From Opitutia bacterium (lineage in GTDB: Bacteria > Verrucomicrobiota > Verrucomicrobiia > Opitutales > Opitutaceae), in NCBI GenBank assembly GCA_002737275.1, contig NSIG01000030.1, positions 1-47,600 on the forward strand: a stretch of DNA of 47,600 nt. The letters are read 5' to 3'. The notes beneath the pieces were generated by a model. It was not told the origin of the DNA, did not search any database, and saw nothing but the letters and a program-made list of their open reading frames with translations. A program made the translations under genes and the position numbers. Positions 17,517 through 26,780 of the stretch are shown in pieces. How positions within the stretch are numbered: the stretch's first letter is position 1; every line of letters starts with the position of its first letter.

Positions 17517-19931
17517 TCAGGGCCGCAACGTCACCGCATGCTCCGTCTTCCCCGGCAACAACGGCGTCGCGTCGCCCCGCACCCAAGCGGCGTGACCCGC
17601 TCGGAAAAACGGCGACAACGGATGTCCGCTCTGCCCGCCCGGCATGTGGAAAATCCCCTCGGCTTCACGCCCCGGCGACACTACGAGCCGCTCACTCGCG
17701 CCGTAATTAGGCCGCTGGAATCGCGGCATATCGCGGTCCCCCGGCAACTCATCGGCCGTCAGCCGCAACCATGCCGTCAGCCTGTTCGGCACCCACGCCG
17801 GCAACGTTTGCACCAACGGATGCTCGATCCGCGCCACGTTTTTCCGACCCCACGTCGCCTGCGCGAGCGAGGTCCCGCTCTGCTCCAACCCGGCGACCAC
17901 ATCGTCCGCCGCCGCGACCAGCAACTCCTCCCAACTGGACTCCCGCGGGCTCAACAGATGCAGCGGCTTCTGCTCCAACAACGCCCAGAGTGGCTCTTCA
18001 TACGGCAACCGCCCCCAGTTAAATTTTCTGTCAACCGCGACGCACGAGGCGAAGATCGGATCGAGCACCCGCTTCGCCACCGCATCCCGCCACGCTCGCA
18101 CCGACCGATAGCCCACGTCGGCGGTGGTCGCCCGTGCCGCGCCGCTTTCGACGCGCTCGCGCAGTTCCGCCCGGTCCGGCTTCCCCGCGACGACTTCCGG
18201 CGAGAGCACCCGCAACAACAACTCCCGCCAACGGCCCAACGCCAAGGCCCGGTCATCCAGCTGCAGCGCCAACAGATCCTTCGGCTCCGCCCGCTCCAGC
18301 CCCGCGAGCGCGTCCCGAATCTGCGCCGCTCGCATCGGAAAATCGTGCCCTCCGTCACCCAACCTCGCCGCCGCCGCACCCCCTAGCATCCGGTGGTTGG
18401 CGCTCCATAACCGCCCGCCCGCCGGCGCGCGCACCACCGGCACTTCGTCCGGCGTCAACAGGCCGTCCCAACGACGATCGCCAAACGTCCACATCACCGG
18501 AAACCGTCCGTCGACGCCGACGCGTTTCGGCACCCGTCCCGCGAGCGTCCAGGCGATCTCACCCGCGGAATCTACTATCAAAACATTGAGCGGTGTCACT
18601 CCCGAGCGCTGCGCCACTGCCACCGCCGCCGCCGTGTTCGCCGCCGTCTCGAAGCCGAAGAATCCAAAATTAATCGCCTCCGGCTCATGCGCGATCCAGC
18701 GCTGCGCGATCGGCCGGTCTTTTTCATCGGCGCCCACAATCGGTCCCCAAACCGTCCAGCGATATTCCATCACCACCGGTTCCCCGCCCTGCACGAGGAT
18801 CGTTTCGGGCCGCACTTCGATCTGGGCCAGCGCTTCACGTCCCGGCACCCGGTAGAGCTCGGGTGAGATTCCCGTCTGCACGACCACCAGATCGCTCGTA
18901 TCGATCTGCGCCGCCGTGACACCCCAGGCCACGCGACCATTGCTTCCGACGATCAAGCTCGGGTTTCCCGGCAACGTCGCTCCGACGACCCGTCGTTGGG
19001 TTCCTTCATCCGTCCACACCAGGGCCGCGCGATACCACGTGTTCGGCAGGCCCAGCCGCAGGTGCATGTCATTCGCCAGCATCGCGACTCCGCTCGCCGT
19101 GTGGGCGCCCGCCAACGCAAACGCATTCGAGCCCGGCAACTCGCGCTCGCTGTCACCGGGCGCAAGCCCCGAGACCTTGGCCGGCGCCGCCGCGCCTGCC
19201 CGTCGCAGATTGATCGCTTGCACCGGTGGAATTTTCGCCAACGGGGCGGTGCTCCCATCCAGCGCCGCGTCGCGCGGTCCGATCAGCGGGACGAAAAAAG
19301 CCAGCGCCTCGGCACCCAGCGTCTCCCGCAGCGTGCCCAGCATCCGCTCGTAGCCAACCGGGTCCGGCTGCATATCGAGCGTGATCGCATAACTCACCAA
19401 CCCGCAGTCCTCCGCGCGCCACGGCTGGGGAGTCACGCGCAACGCCAGGTATTCAAACGGTTTTTCGCCGAGTGCCGTCAGGCCTGCATTCACGCCCGCC
19501 GTATAGGCCTGCACGATGGCACGCTCTTCCGCCGTCGCCCGCGCCACGGCCCCTCTCGCCAACGCGCGAAACCCATGCATCCGGGCCGCTTTGTCCAAGC
19601 CCAAAGCTCCCGCGCCGACCACTTCGGCCAACTCGCCCGCCGCTTTTCGCCGCATCAGATCCATCTGGAAAAAACGCTCTTGCGCGTGGATCCAACCGAG
19701 CGCCCGCGCGACGTCCGTCCGGTTCGCACCCGTGATCGTCGGCACGCCCAACCCATCACGATCGATCGTGACCCCCGCAGTCAGTCCCGCCACGGTCGCC
19801 GGTCCGTCGAGTTGCGGCAGGCTCGCCTGCATCCGCAGGTAAAACCAGGCGCCGGCAACCGCGCCCAACCCGCCGGCGACCGCCAGCATCCACCCGCCGA
19901 TTTTCAAACTCTTGACGATTCGGGAAGCCAT
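17517..19931 (-). CDS. Penicillin acylase family (Ntn hydrolase) protein
   Basis: DRDGLGVPTITGANRTDVARALGWIHAQERFFQMDLMRR; LPGSNAFALAG Ser-nucleophile site; ~804 aa with N-terminal TM. Confidence 0.93.
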   Translation of the reverse strand: MASRIVKSLKIGGWMLAVAGGLGAVAGAWFYLRMQASLPQLDGPATVAGLTAGVTIDRDGLGVPTITGANRTDVARALGWIHAQERFFQMDLMRRKAAGELAEVVGAGALGLDKAARMHGFRALARGAVARATAEERAIVQAYTAGVNAGLTALGEKPFEYLALRVTPQPWRAEDCGLVSYAITLDMQPDPVGYERMLGTLRETLGAEALAFFVPLIGPRDAALDGSTAPLAKIPPVQAINLRRAGAAAPAKVSGLAPGDSERELPGSNAFALAGAHTASGVAMLANDMHLRLGLPNTWYRAALVWTDEGTQRRVVGATLPGNPSLIVGSNGRVAWGVTAAQIDTSDLVVVQTGISPELYRVPGREALAQIEVRPETILVQGGEPVVMEYRWTVWGPIVGADEKDRPIAQRWIAHEPEAINFGFFGFETAANTAAAVAVAQRSGVTPLNVLIVDSAGEIAWTLAGRVPKRVGVDGRFPVMWTFGDRRWDGLLTPDEVPVVRAPAGGRLWSANHRMLGGAAAARLGDGGHDFPMRAAQIRDALAGLERAEPKDLLALQLDDRALALGRWRELLLRVLSPEVVAGKPDRAELRERVESGAARATTADVGYRSVRAWRDAVAKRVLDPIFASCVAVDRKFNWGRLPYEEPLWALLEQKPLHLLSPRESSWEELLVAAADDVVAGLEQSGTSLAQATWGRKNVARIEHPLVQTLPAWVPNRLTAWLRLTADELPGDRDMPRFQRPNYGASERLVVSPGREAEGIFHMPGGQSGHPLSPFFRAGHAAWVRGDATPLLPGKTEHAVTLRP

Positions 19932-19945
19932 GGGACGCAGGGTTT

Positions 19946-20899
19946 TTAAAGCGTGAAGTGCTCTCGAATCTTGGCCACGAGCACCGGCACGGGCTCCGCG
20001 ATATCGAGCATCAAAGCGTCCGTCGGCGACTCCAAGGTCATCAGTTGCGAGTCGAGCATCTCAGGCTTCATAAAGTGCCCTTTCCGTGCCGCGATTCGCT
20101 GCCGGATTAACTCGGGCGAACCATGCAAATGCACCAGCTTCACGCCCCGAGAGTGCTCGATCACAAACTTCCGATACGATTCCTTTAACGCCGAGCACGT
20201 CACGATGCCGCTCTCACCGCGCGCCAAGGTCGCCGTGATGTGCACCCGGATCGACGCCAGCCAAGGATCACGGTCCGAGTCCTGCAGCGGCTGGCCCGCA
20301 GCCATTTTGGCGATGTTGGACGGCGGATGAAAGTCGTCCGCGTCCCGAAAATCCCAGCCGATCGAGTCCGCGAGCGCCTGGCCCACCGTCGTCTTGCCCG
20401 TGCCCGCCACCCCCATGATCAACACGATCAACGGCGGCCGCAGCTCCCAACTCTTGGCCGCGACCGGGTCCCGGCCTTCGTCAAAATCGATGAAATCAAA
20501 CATCGTCTCGATCACCTTGCCCGGAAATCCGCCCGCCTCGCGGACGCGCCGCTCGATCGTGGTCCGGCTTTCATCCCGCCAGCCCCGCTTCATCATAAAC
20601 GCATTCCAAACCGCACGCTCATCGTCCGATCGCGGCGTGCATACCGCTCCCGCCCACGCCAGCACTTCTGCATCCGATTCGCCGCGCAGCACCCGCTTTT
20701 TCACCGCCGCGTAACTCACGCCGAGAAACGTGCAGCACCGCGCGTCGAACCGGCCCGGGGTTTGATCGCCAAGATTCTCCCGGTAATCCTCCGGCAGCAT
20801 CCCGCGCGCATGCAGCCGGATCTTGTCGAGCATTCGCCCGAAATAGACGAGGCGACCGACAAGAGCGTAGGGACTGCGAAGACCTGAGACTTTAGGCAT
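19946..20899 (-). CDS. DUF5069 domain fused to GntK-type gluconokinase
   Basis: N-terminal MPKVSGLRSPYALVGRLVYFGRMLDKIRLHARGMLPEDY...FDARCCTFLGVSY (DUF5069). C-terminal VLIMGVAGTGKTTVGQALADSIGWDFRDADDFHPPSNIAKMAAGQPLQDSDRDPWL (gluconokinase). ATG at 20899. Confidence 0.88.
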   Translation of the reverse strand: MPKVSGLRSPYALVGRLVYFGRMLDKIRLHARGMLPEDYRENLGDQTPGRFDARCCTFLGVSYAAVKKRVLRGESDAEVLAWAGAVCTPRSDDERAVWNAFMMKRGWRDESRTTIERRVREAGGFPGKVIETMFDFIDFDEGRDPVAAKSWELRPPLIVLIMGVAGTGKTTVGQALADSIGWDFRDADDFHPPSNIAKMAAGQPLQDSDRDPWLASIRVHITATLARGESGIVTCSALKESYRKFVIEHSRGVKLVHLHGSPELIRQRIAARKGHFMKPEMLDSQLMTLESPTDALMLDIAEPVPVLVAKIREHFTL

Positions 20900-20968
20900 G
20901 AGCAGTTGAGTTAAACTCCATTGAAAAAACCGGCGGCCAATCCGCAATCGCCAATCCAACCCCGAGGC

Positions 20969-21241
20969 TTACTCGCCCAGAAAATACATCAACGTACACA
21001 CCCCGGCAAAAATCACCGTCGGCAAGGTGACCCACAATGGATTCACCGGCACGTTGTAATGCCCCACCGCCCACGCGACCAACCAGCACTTCAGCGCGAT
21101 CAAAATCCAACCGGCGAGCATCAGTCGCTTCGACTTCGCCGACCGCGGCGCGCGCCGCGTCACCCTCACCTCGCGGACAAATTCCAAATCGTAACTCGGC
21201 GGCGACCGGCGGGAAATCAGTTGGAGAAGATTGGAGAACAC
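20969..21241 (-). CDS. Small two-TM hypothetical protein
   Basis: KSKRLMLAGWILIALKCWLVAWAVGHYNVPVNPLWVTLPTVIFAGVCTLMYFLGE. A GTG at 21241 is a plausible start. Confidence 0.55.
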   Translation of the reverse strand: MFSNLLQLISRRSPPSYDLEFVREVRVTRRAPRSAKSKRLMLAGWILIALKCWLVAWAVGHYNVPVNPLWVTLPTVIFAGVCTLMYFLGE

Positions 21242-21377
21242 GCTCCCACCATATCGATCTGCGCCGAATTGCAACGCGCATGCCCCGGTGCACGCCACCG
21301 CGCCCGAGCCGGCGAAGTTATCCCGCACGGCCACGTGGTCGCCCAAAGACCTTCACCGCTTGCCCCACCCCGCCGCC

Positions 21378-22931
21378 TCACCGCCCATACATCGCCCCGA
21401 GCGATTTCAGATACGCGGCGGTGCCACCCGTGGTGAGTTGCTCGATTTGCCCGGAGCGGGCGCGCCACTGCCAGTTGCCCTGCGGTTTGCCCGGGGAGTT
21501 GAAGCGCGCTTCGCTGCCGAGGCTCAGCACATCCTGCAGGGGAAAGACCGCCAATCGGCTCACCGCCGCGTAGCTCGCGCGGATCAAGTCCCACGCCACT
21601 TCGCGGCCGTCCACCCGCAGGTAGCGCCGCACGTGGTCGCGCTCTTTCTCCGAGGTCGTGGCATACCAGCCGATCGTCGTGTCGTTGTCGTGCGTGCCGG
21701 GATAGATCACGCCGTTCGCCACCAAATTGTGCGGCAGGTAAAGATTCTCCGCGTCGTCGCCGCCAAACGCGAATTGTAAAATCGCCATTCCCGGCAACCC
21801 CGTCGCCTCGCGCAGCGCCACCACGCTCGGCGTCAGCTCGCCCAAATCTTCCGCGATGATCTTCGCCTCCGGAAACGCCGCCCGCACCGATTTGAACAGC
21901 TCCAACCCCGGCGCCTGTACCCACTCTCCCGTGCGCGCCGTCGGCGCCGTCGCCGGAATCCGCCAGTAGGCATCAAACCCGCGGAAATGGTCGATCCGCA
22001 CTACGTCGCATAGTTCAAACGACGCCCGCAACCGCGCGTGCCACCACGCGAAGCCGCCGGCCACATGCCGCTCCCACTGGTAGAGCGGATTACCCCAAAG
22101 CTGGCCGTCCGCCGAAAAATAATCTGGCGGCACGCCCGCCACCGCCAGCGGGCGACCCGTCTTCGCATCCAATTCAAACAGCTCCGGATTGGCCCACACG
22201 TCGGCCGAGTCCGCCGACACGAAGATCGGGATGTCGCCGATAATCTCGATTCCCCGCGAGGTGGCCGCCGCCCGCAGCGCCCGCCACTGCGCAAAAAACA
22301 GGTATTGATAAAACGCGTGGGCCTCCGCCTCCGCCGCCAGTTGTTTTCGTAACGGGGTTTTCTCCGCCGCCGCCAGCGAGCGCACCGCCGCCGGCCACTC
22401 CCACCAGGCGAAGCCATTGTGGTAATCTTTCAGCGCCAAGAAAAACGCGTAGCCGTCGAGCCACGCCGCCTGCTTCTTTTGGAACGCGGCGAAGGTCTCG
22501 CCGTCGGCCGCAAGCACCGGCGAACCCGCCCGCTTGAACCGCGTAAAGGCCAACGCGAGCAGCGGCCGCTTTTGCTGATAGAGCGCCCCGTAATCCACCC
22601 GGTCCGCACTCAGCTTGGCTAGCGGCGCGATCTCGGCTTGGGTCAACATTCCCGGCGCCACCAGCGCCCGCAGATCGACCAAATACGGATTGCCCGCAAA
22701 CGCCGAAAAACACTGGTAGGGCGAATCCCCGTAACCCGTCGGCCCGAGCGGACAAATCTGCCAATACTTTAGCCCGGCTGCCTGGAGAAAATCCAGGAAC
22801 CGCACCGCATTGGCATCGAAGGTCCCGACGCCTTGATCACCCGGTAACGCCGTCGGGTGCAACAACACCCCCGCCGCGCGGGCAGCGAGCCAATTGAAAA
22901 GTGGAACGGGAGTTACGGCGGTCTTGGGCAT
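21378..22931 (-). CDS. malQ: 4-alpha-glucanotransferase
   Basis: RAAGVLLHPTALPGDQGVGTFD, YWQICPLGPTGYGDSPYQCFSAFAGNPYLVDL, VVRIDHFRGFDAYW, YPGTHDNDTTIGW. ATG at 22931. Confidence 0.95.
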   Translation of the reverse strand: MPKTAVTPVPLFNWLAARAAGVLLHPTALPGDQGVGTFDANAVRFLDFLQAAGLKYWQICPLGPTGYGDSPYQCFSAFAGNPYLVDLRALVAPGMLTQAEIAPLAKLSADRVDYGALYQQKRPLLALAFTRFKRAGSPVLAADGETFAAFQKKQAAWLDGYAFFLALKDYHNGFAWWEWPAAVRSLAAAEKTPLRKQLAAEAEAHAFYQYLFFAQWRALRAAATSRGIEIIGDIPIFVSADSADVWANPELFELDAKTGRPLAVAGVPPDYFSADGQLWGNPLYQWERHVAGGFAWWHARLRASFELCDVVRIDHFRGFDAYWRIPATAPTARTGEWVQAPGLELFKSVRAAFPEAKIIAEDLGELTPSVVALREATGLPGMAILQFAFGGDDAENLYLPHNLVANGVIYPGTHDNDTTIGWYATTSEKERDHVRRYLRVDGREVAWDLIRASYAAVSRLAVFPLQDVLSLGSEARFNSPGKPQGNWQWRARSGQIEQLTTGGTAAYLKSLGAMYGR

Positions 22932-23080
22932 GGCGGATTTCGGGCGAGATTGGGCGACACGCCCCGCCCCGGCGCAAATCGTAATTCCACCCGCACTCAC
23001 TGACCACGATCAGCAACCACCCTCCGCCTGCATAAAACCTCCGTCCCCACGCCCAACCCCATCATCAATCCAAAAATAAA

Positions 23081-23108
23081 AAAGGCCTCAGACAGAACTT
23101 GAGGCCTT
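23081..23108 (-). terminator. Intrinsic terminator of the DUF481 gene
   Basis: aaggcctca (23082-23090) pairs with tgaggcctt (23100-23108). On the minus strand it is followed by TTTTTATTTTT. Confidence 0.85.
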
Positions 23109-23149
23109 CGACCGCGGATTACTCCGCGAAACGTCCGCGACGCACCCGC

Positions 23150-24190
23150 TTACTTCCAGCTCAGCGCGAGCCGGGTGAAGTAGGTCGTGTCGAGTTTGTC
23201 GACGCCACGACCGGGCTGGCTGTTGTAATCGTTGGCGACGCCGACCCGGAGCTTCCACTGCGTGCTCGCGATCGGGAGTTCCAACAAGCTCTCATGGGTG
23301 ACCACGTAGACGCCGAAGTCTTCAAACGTCGGAACGAGGGACAGGCGGTTGATCAAAATCGAATTTTCCAATTGCAGGCGATGGTTGAGGCCGAAGTCCA
23401 AACCGGCCGCCTTCACATCTTCGGTGCGGGGGTTGTTGTAACCGGCATAGCGGAACGACAAACCCGCGCGGCCCGTGAGCGCCTGCTTCGCGTCCTTGAT
23501 GAGATCGTAGCCCAAACCGGCCGCCGCCACATCGTAAAGTTCGATGTCCTTGATCCGGTCGAAGCCGCCTTCGTTACGCACATACCAAGATTTCTGGCTC
23601 GCGAAGTTGTTCGCGTAGTCCACGCCCACTTTGAACTGGTCGGCCGATTTTTCGCCGTCCGAAACCTGCCGGTCATAGCCGGTGTAGAACTGCAGCGTGT
23701 CCTGCACACCTGCGAGGGTCGCGCGAAACGCAAACGCCGTGGCCAACTGGCTTTTATTACCGCTTTTACCCGACACATCAACCGCCGCCTCGTAGGCCCA
23801 ACCCCGCTCGAGCGCGGCGATGGCCGGATCTTTGCCGCCGGCCGCCCAGCTCGCCGCGACTTTGTCCACAGAAGTGGAGATCACGCCATCGGCGCCCGCG
23901 ATCTTCACCGCGCCGCCCACCGTGGAGACTTTGCCGTCGATCCGCGCGCCGCTCGCGAGCCGCACCGCAACCGCGCTGTCCGTCGTGATCGAAACGACAT
24001 CGCTCTGCTTGATCGTGATCGCGCCGGCATAGGACGTCATCAATGTGACGTTGCCGCCGTCGATTTTGGTCACCGTCCCGACGAGGCGGGAACCGTCTTT
24101 CGTCTCGATCGTATCGGCCGAAAGCATCGCGCTCGAAAGCGCAATCAACATGGCCGCCGAAGCGGACCGCAGAAATTTAGATAAGCTCAT
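23150..24190 (-). CDS. DUF481 domain-containing outer-membrane protein
   Basis: Signal peptide; DTIETKDGSRLVGTVTKIDGGNVTLMTSYAG; beta-barrel repeats ending TRLALSWK. Confidence 0.9.
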   Translation of the reverse strand: MSLSKFLRSASAAMLIALSSAMLSADTIETKDGSRLVGTVTKIDGGNVTLMTSYAGAITIKQSDVVSITTDSAVAVRLASGARIDGKVSTVGGAVKIAGADGVISTSVDKVAASWAAGGKDPAIAALERGWAYEAAVDVSGKSGNKSQLATAFAFRATLAGVQDTLQFYTGYDRQVSDGEKSADQFKVGVDYANNFASQKSWYVRNEGGFDRIKDIELYDVAAAGLGYDLIKDAKQALTGRAGLSFRYAGYNNPRTEDVKAAGLDFGLNHRLQLENSILINRLSLVPTFEDFGVYVVTHESLLELPIASTQWKLRVGVANDYNSQPGRGVDKLDTTYFTRLALSWK

Positions 24191-24328
24191 GATAATCGGA
24201 GAGATCTCCAGCTCCTAAAAATCTGTCAATCTCAAGCCCACCCCGCTGGGTAATTTTACAGAGGCGTCACGGCAACGCGGCTCGACACTGCCCGACTCGC
24301 AGCTTTGCCTCCGCTTAACGCTCCACGC

Positions 24329-25261
24329 ATGTCCGCCCCCGTCCAACGCCCTTCCCTCATCGTCGCCGACCGCTGGCGCGATTACCAACTTCTCGACTGT
24401 GGCGACGGCCTGAAACAGGAGCGCTGGGGCGCCTACAATCTCGTCCGGCCCGATCCCCAGATCATTTGGCCCCGCCACGGTTCCGCCGGCAGCATCGCGC
24501 CCCCGGGCGCGCCGGGCGCGAAATGGGACGGCTGGGATGGCTTCTACCACCGCAGCGAACAGGGCGGCGGTAAATGGGAATACCGCAAATCCCTACCCGA
24601 CCACTGGAAGCTCGCCTACGATTCGCTCGGGCTGACGTTTAAGATCCACCCGACGTCGTTCAAACACACCGGCCTCTTCCCCGAGCAAGCCGTCAACTGG
24701 GAGTGGTTCTCCGCCAAAATCAAAACCGCCCGCGCCGCCGGCCGGCCGGTCAATGTCCTCAACCTCTTCGGCTACACTGGCGCCGCCACCTGCGCCGCCG
24801 CCAAAGCCGGCGCGAGCGTCACCCACATCGACGCCGCCGAAGGCATGGTGAAATGGTGCAAGGAAAACGCCGTGCTCTCCGGCCTCGTCGATGCACCCAT
24901 CCGCTACATCGCCGACGACTGCCTCAAATTCGTCCGCCGCGAGCAGAAGCGCGGCAAATTCTACGACGCCATCATCATGGACCCACCCACCTACGGCCGC
25001 GGCGCCACCGGCGAGATGTGGAAGCTCGAAGAACACCTCTGGCCGCTGCTCACCGAGTGTCGCGCCCTGCTCACGCCCTCGCCGCTCTTCTTCATGATCA
25101 ACGCCTACACCGCGCGCCTCTCCCCCACTGTCGTGGCGAATCTCCTCAACGAGCTCATGCACGGTCGCGGCGGATCAATCACCGCCGGCGAAGTCGGCCT
25201 CCCGATCCAACGCGACGGCAAAGTCCTCCCCTGCGGCATCTACGGCCGCTGGGAAGCGTGA
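24329..25261 (+). CDS. Class I SAM-dependent methyltransferase, RlmI-like
   Basis: VNVLNLFGYTGAATCAAAKAGASVTHIDAAEGMVKWCKENA and DAIIMDPPTYGRG. ATG at 24329. Confidence 0.9.
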   Translation: MSAPVQRPSLIVADRWRDYQLLDCGDGLKQERWGAYNLVRPDPQIIWPRHGSAGSIAPPGAPGAKWDGWDGFYHRSEQGGGKWEYRKSLPDHWKLAYDSLGLTFKIHPTSFKHTGLFPEQAVNWEWFSAKIKTARAAGRPVNVLNLFGYTGAATCAAAKAGASVTHIDAAEGMVKWCKENAVLSGLVDAPIRYIADDCLKFVRREQKRGKFYDAIIMDPPTYGRGATGEMWKLEEHLWPLLTECRALLTPSPLFFMINAYTARLSPTVVANLLNELMHGRGGSITAGEVGLPIQRDGKVLPCGIYGRWEA

Positions 25262-25295
25262 GGTTGGGCGCGTTAGCCTCAACGCGCCAACTCCC

Positions 25296-25760
25296 TCAAC
25301 GATACTCCGCCAACTCCACGATGACCCCGTCGGGGTCGAGGAAGTAAACCAACGTCTTCCCACCCGCGCCTTCGTCGAATTTCACCACGCCACCCGGCAC
25401 CGCCGTCGGCTCGCCCCACACCTCGATGCCGGCGGCGCGCAACTTCGTCGTCACATCGGCGATATCGTCCACCCGCAGCGCAAAATGCCGCAGCCCGCGC
25501 GTGTTGGCGCGGGAGTTTTCCGGGAGCACCACGCCTGCCGGCGCGTGGTAATGGAGCAACTCGATCCGCGGCCCGCCCCCCGGCAACTCGACAAACACCG
25601 CATGCGCCTTCACCCCGGCAAGGCCGACGATCCGCTCGATCCACGCGCCTTCCAAATGCGCCTCCTTGGTTTTCACGAAGCCCAAGAAGTCGCAGTAAAA
25701 CTCCAACGACCGCGCCATATCGGCGACTACGATGTTCAAATGGTCGATTCCGCGGATCAT
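25296..25760 (-). CDS. VOC family (glyoxalase-like) protein
   Basis: MIRGIDHLNIVVADMARSLEFYCDFLGF and LRHFALRVDDIADV. The longer ORF (to 25853) begins in a translated repeat (HETHEIHEKE) and is probably over-extended. Confidence 0.88.
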   Translation of the reverse strand: MIRGIDHLNIVVADMARSLEFYCDFLGFVKTKEAHLEGAWIERIVGLAGVKAHAVFVELPGGGPRIELLHYHAPAGVVLPENSRANTRGLRHFALRVDDIADVTTKLRAAGIEVWGEPTAVPGGVVKFDEGAGGKTLVYFLDPDGVIVELAEYR

Positions 25761-25815
25761 GCCGCCCATGCTCCGGCCCACGCCCGCCGCCGCAAGACCG
25801 TTTCCGGGCTTCTCC

Positions 25816-25844
25816 TTTTCGTGTATTTCGTGTGTTTCGTGGTT
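25816..25844. repeat. Nine-nt-unit repeat TTTTCGTGTATTTCGTGTGTTTCGTGGTT
   Basis: Three near-copies of TTTCGTGTN. The reverse complement AACCACGAAACACACGAAATACACGAAAA resembles the 3326-3345 arm. Confidence 0.85.
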
Positions 25845-25855
25845 ACCTCTCACCC

Positions 25856-26776
25856 ATGACTTTCAAAATCGGCGTCGACGGCGGCGGCACCAAAACCGAA
25901 TGCATCCTCATCGACGAGTCCGGCACGATCGTCGCGCACCACCTCGCCCCCGGCTGCAACCCCAACGTCGCCGGCACCGAAGCCGCCCGCGCCATCGTGA
26001 CCGCCGCCCTCTCCGCGCTCGTTTCCTCTCCAACGCTCAACCCTCAACTTTCAGCTCTCAACTCATCGCCGATCGTGGCGACGCTGCTCTTCATGTCCGG
26101 CGCGCCGACGTTCTGGCAGGAATTCGCCGCCTCGCTCAACAGCTTCGGCCGCGTCACCGCCGCACCCGATTCACTGCCCACGCTCGAACTTGCCACCGGC
26201 GGCGCTCCCGGCCTCGTGCTCCACGCCGGCACCGGCTCCTTCGTCGCCGCCCGCGCGCCCAACGGCACCGTCCACTACGCCGGGGGCACCGGCTGGCGTT
26301 TCGGCGACCCCGGCAGCGGCTACGAACTCGGCCGCCGCGCCATCGCCCGCGCCCTGCTCGAGCTCCAAGGCTGGCTCCCGGCCTCGCGCCTTGGTTCCAC
26401 TGTGCGCGACCACACGCAGCTAGGCGACGCCGCCGACGCCCGCGCCATCACGCGCTACTTTTACGCCCACGCGGAGCCCAACCGCGTCATCGCCGCCCTC
26501 GCTCCGGCCGTTTTGCGCCTCGCCACGGAGGGCGATCACACCGCCCATCAGGTCGTCGTCGAATCCGCCACCGAGCTCCTCGATCTCGCCCATCACGTCG
26601 CCGCCAAACTGTTTCCCGGCACCGCGCTCGCCGAAATCCCCACCGGCCTCAGCGGCGCGCTCCTCACCCACGCCACCGTGCGTGCCGCCCTCGCCCCGCG
26701 CACATCCCTGCCCCTTTCACCCATCACCGCCGCACCCATCGAAGGCGTGCGCCGCTTGCTCCTCCGCTCCAGCTAA
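25856..26776 (+). CDS. BadF/BadG/BcrA/BcrD ATPase family, N-acetylglucosamine kinase-like
   Basis: IGVDGGGTKTECILIDESG, LVLHAGTGSFVAA, GGTGWRFGDPGSGYELGRRAIARAL. ATG at 25856. Confidence 0.9.
   Translation: MTFKIGVDGGGTKTECILIDESGTIVAHHLAPGCNPNVAGTEAARAIVTAALSALVSSPTLNPQLSALNSSPIVATLLFMSGAPTFWQEFAASLNSFGRVTAAPDSLPTLELATGGAPGLVLHAGTGSFVAARAPNGTVHYAGGTGWRFGDPGSGYELGRRAIARALLELQGWLPASRLGSTVRDHTQLGDAADARAITRYFYAHAEPNRVIAALAPAVLRLATEGDHTAHQVVVESATELLDLAHHVAAKLFPGTALAEIPTGLSGALLTHATVRAALAPRTSLPLSPITAAPIEGVRRLLLRSS
26036..26063 (+). repeat. Heptanucleotide tandem array (4 units) inside the BadF-family gene
   Basis: CTCAACC CTCAACT TTCAGCT CTCAACT, encoding part of TLNPQLSALNSS. Confidence 0.8.
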
Positions 26777-26780
26777 TCTC

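Noticed and set aside
23099-24184. Long antisense ORF over the DUF481 gene (361 aa)
   Set aside because: Arg/His/Asp-rich shadow ORF typical of high-GC DNA; the opposite strand encodes a recognised protein with signal peptide and terminator.
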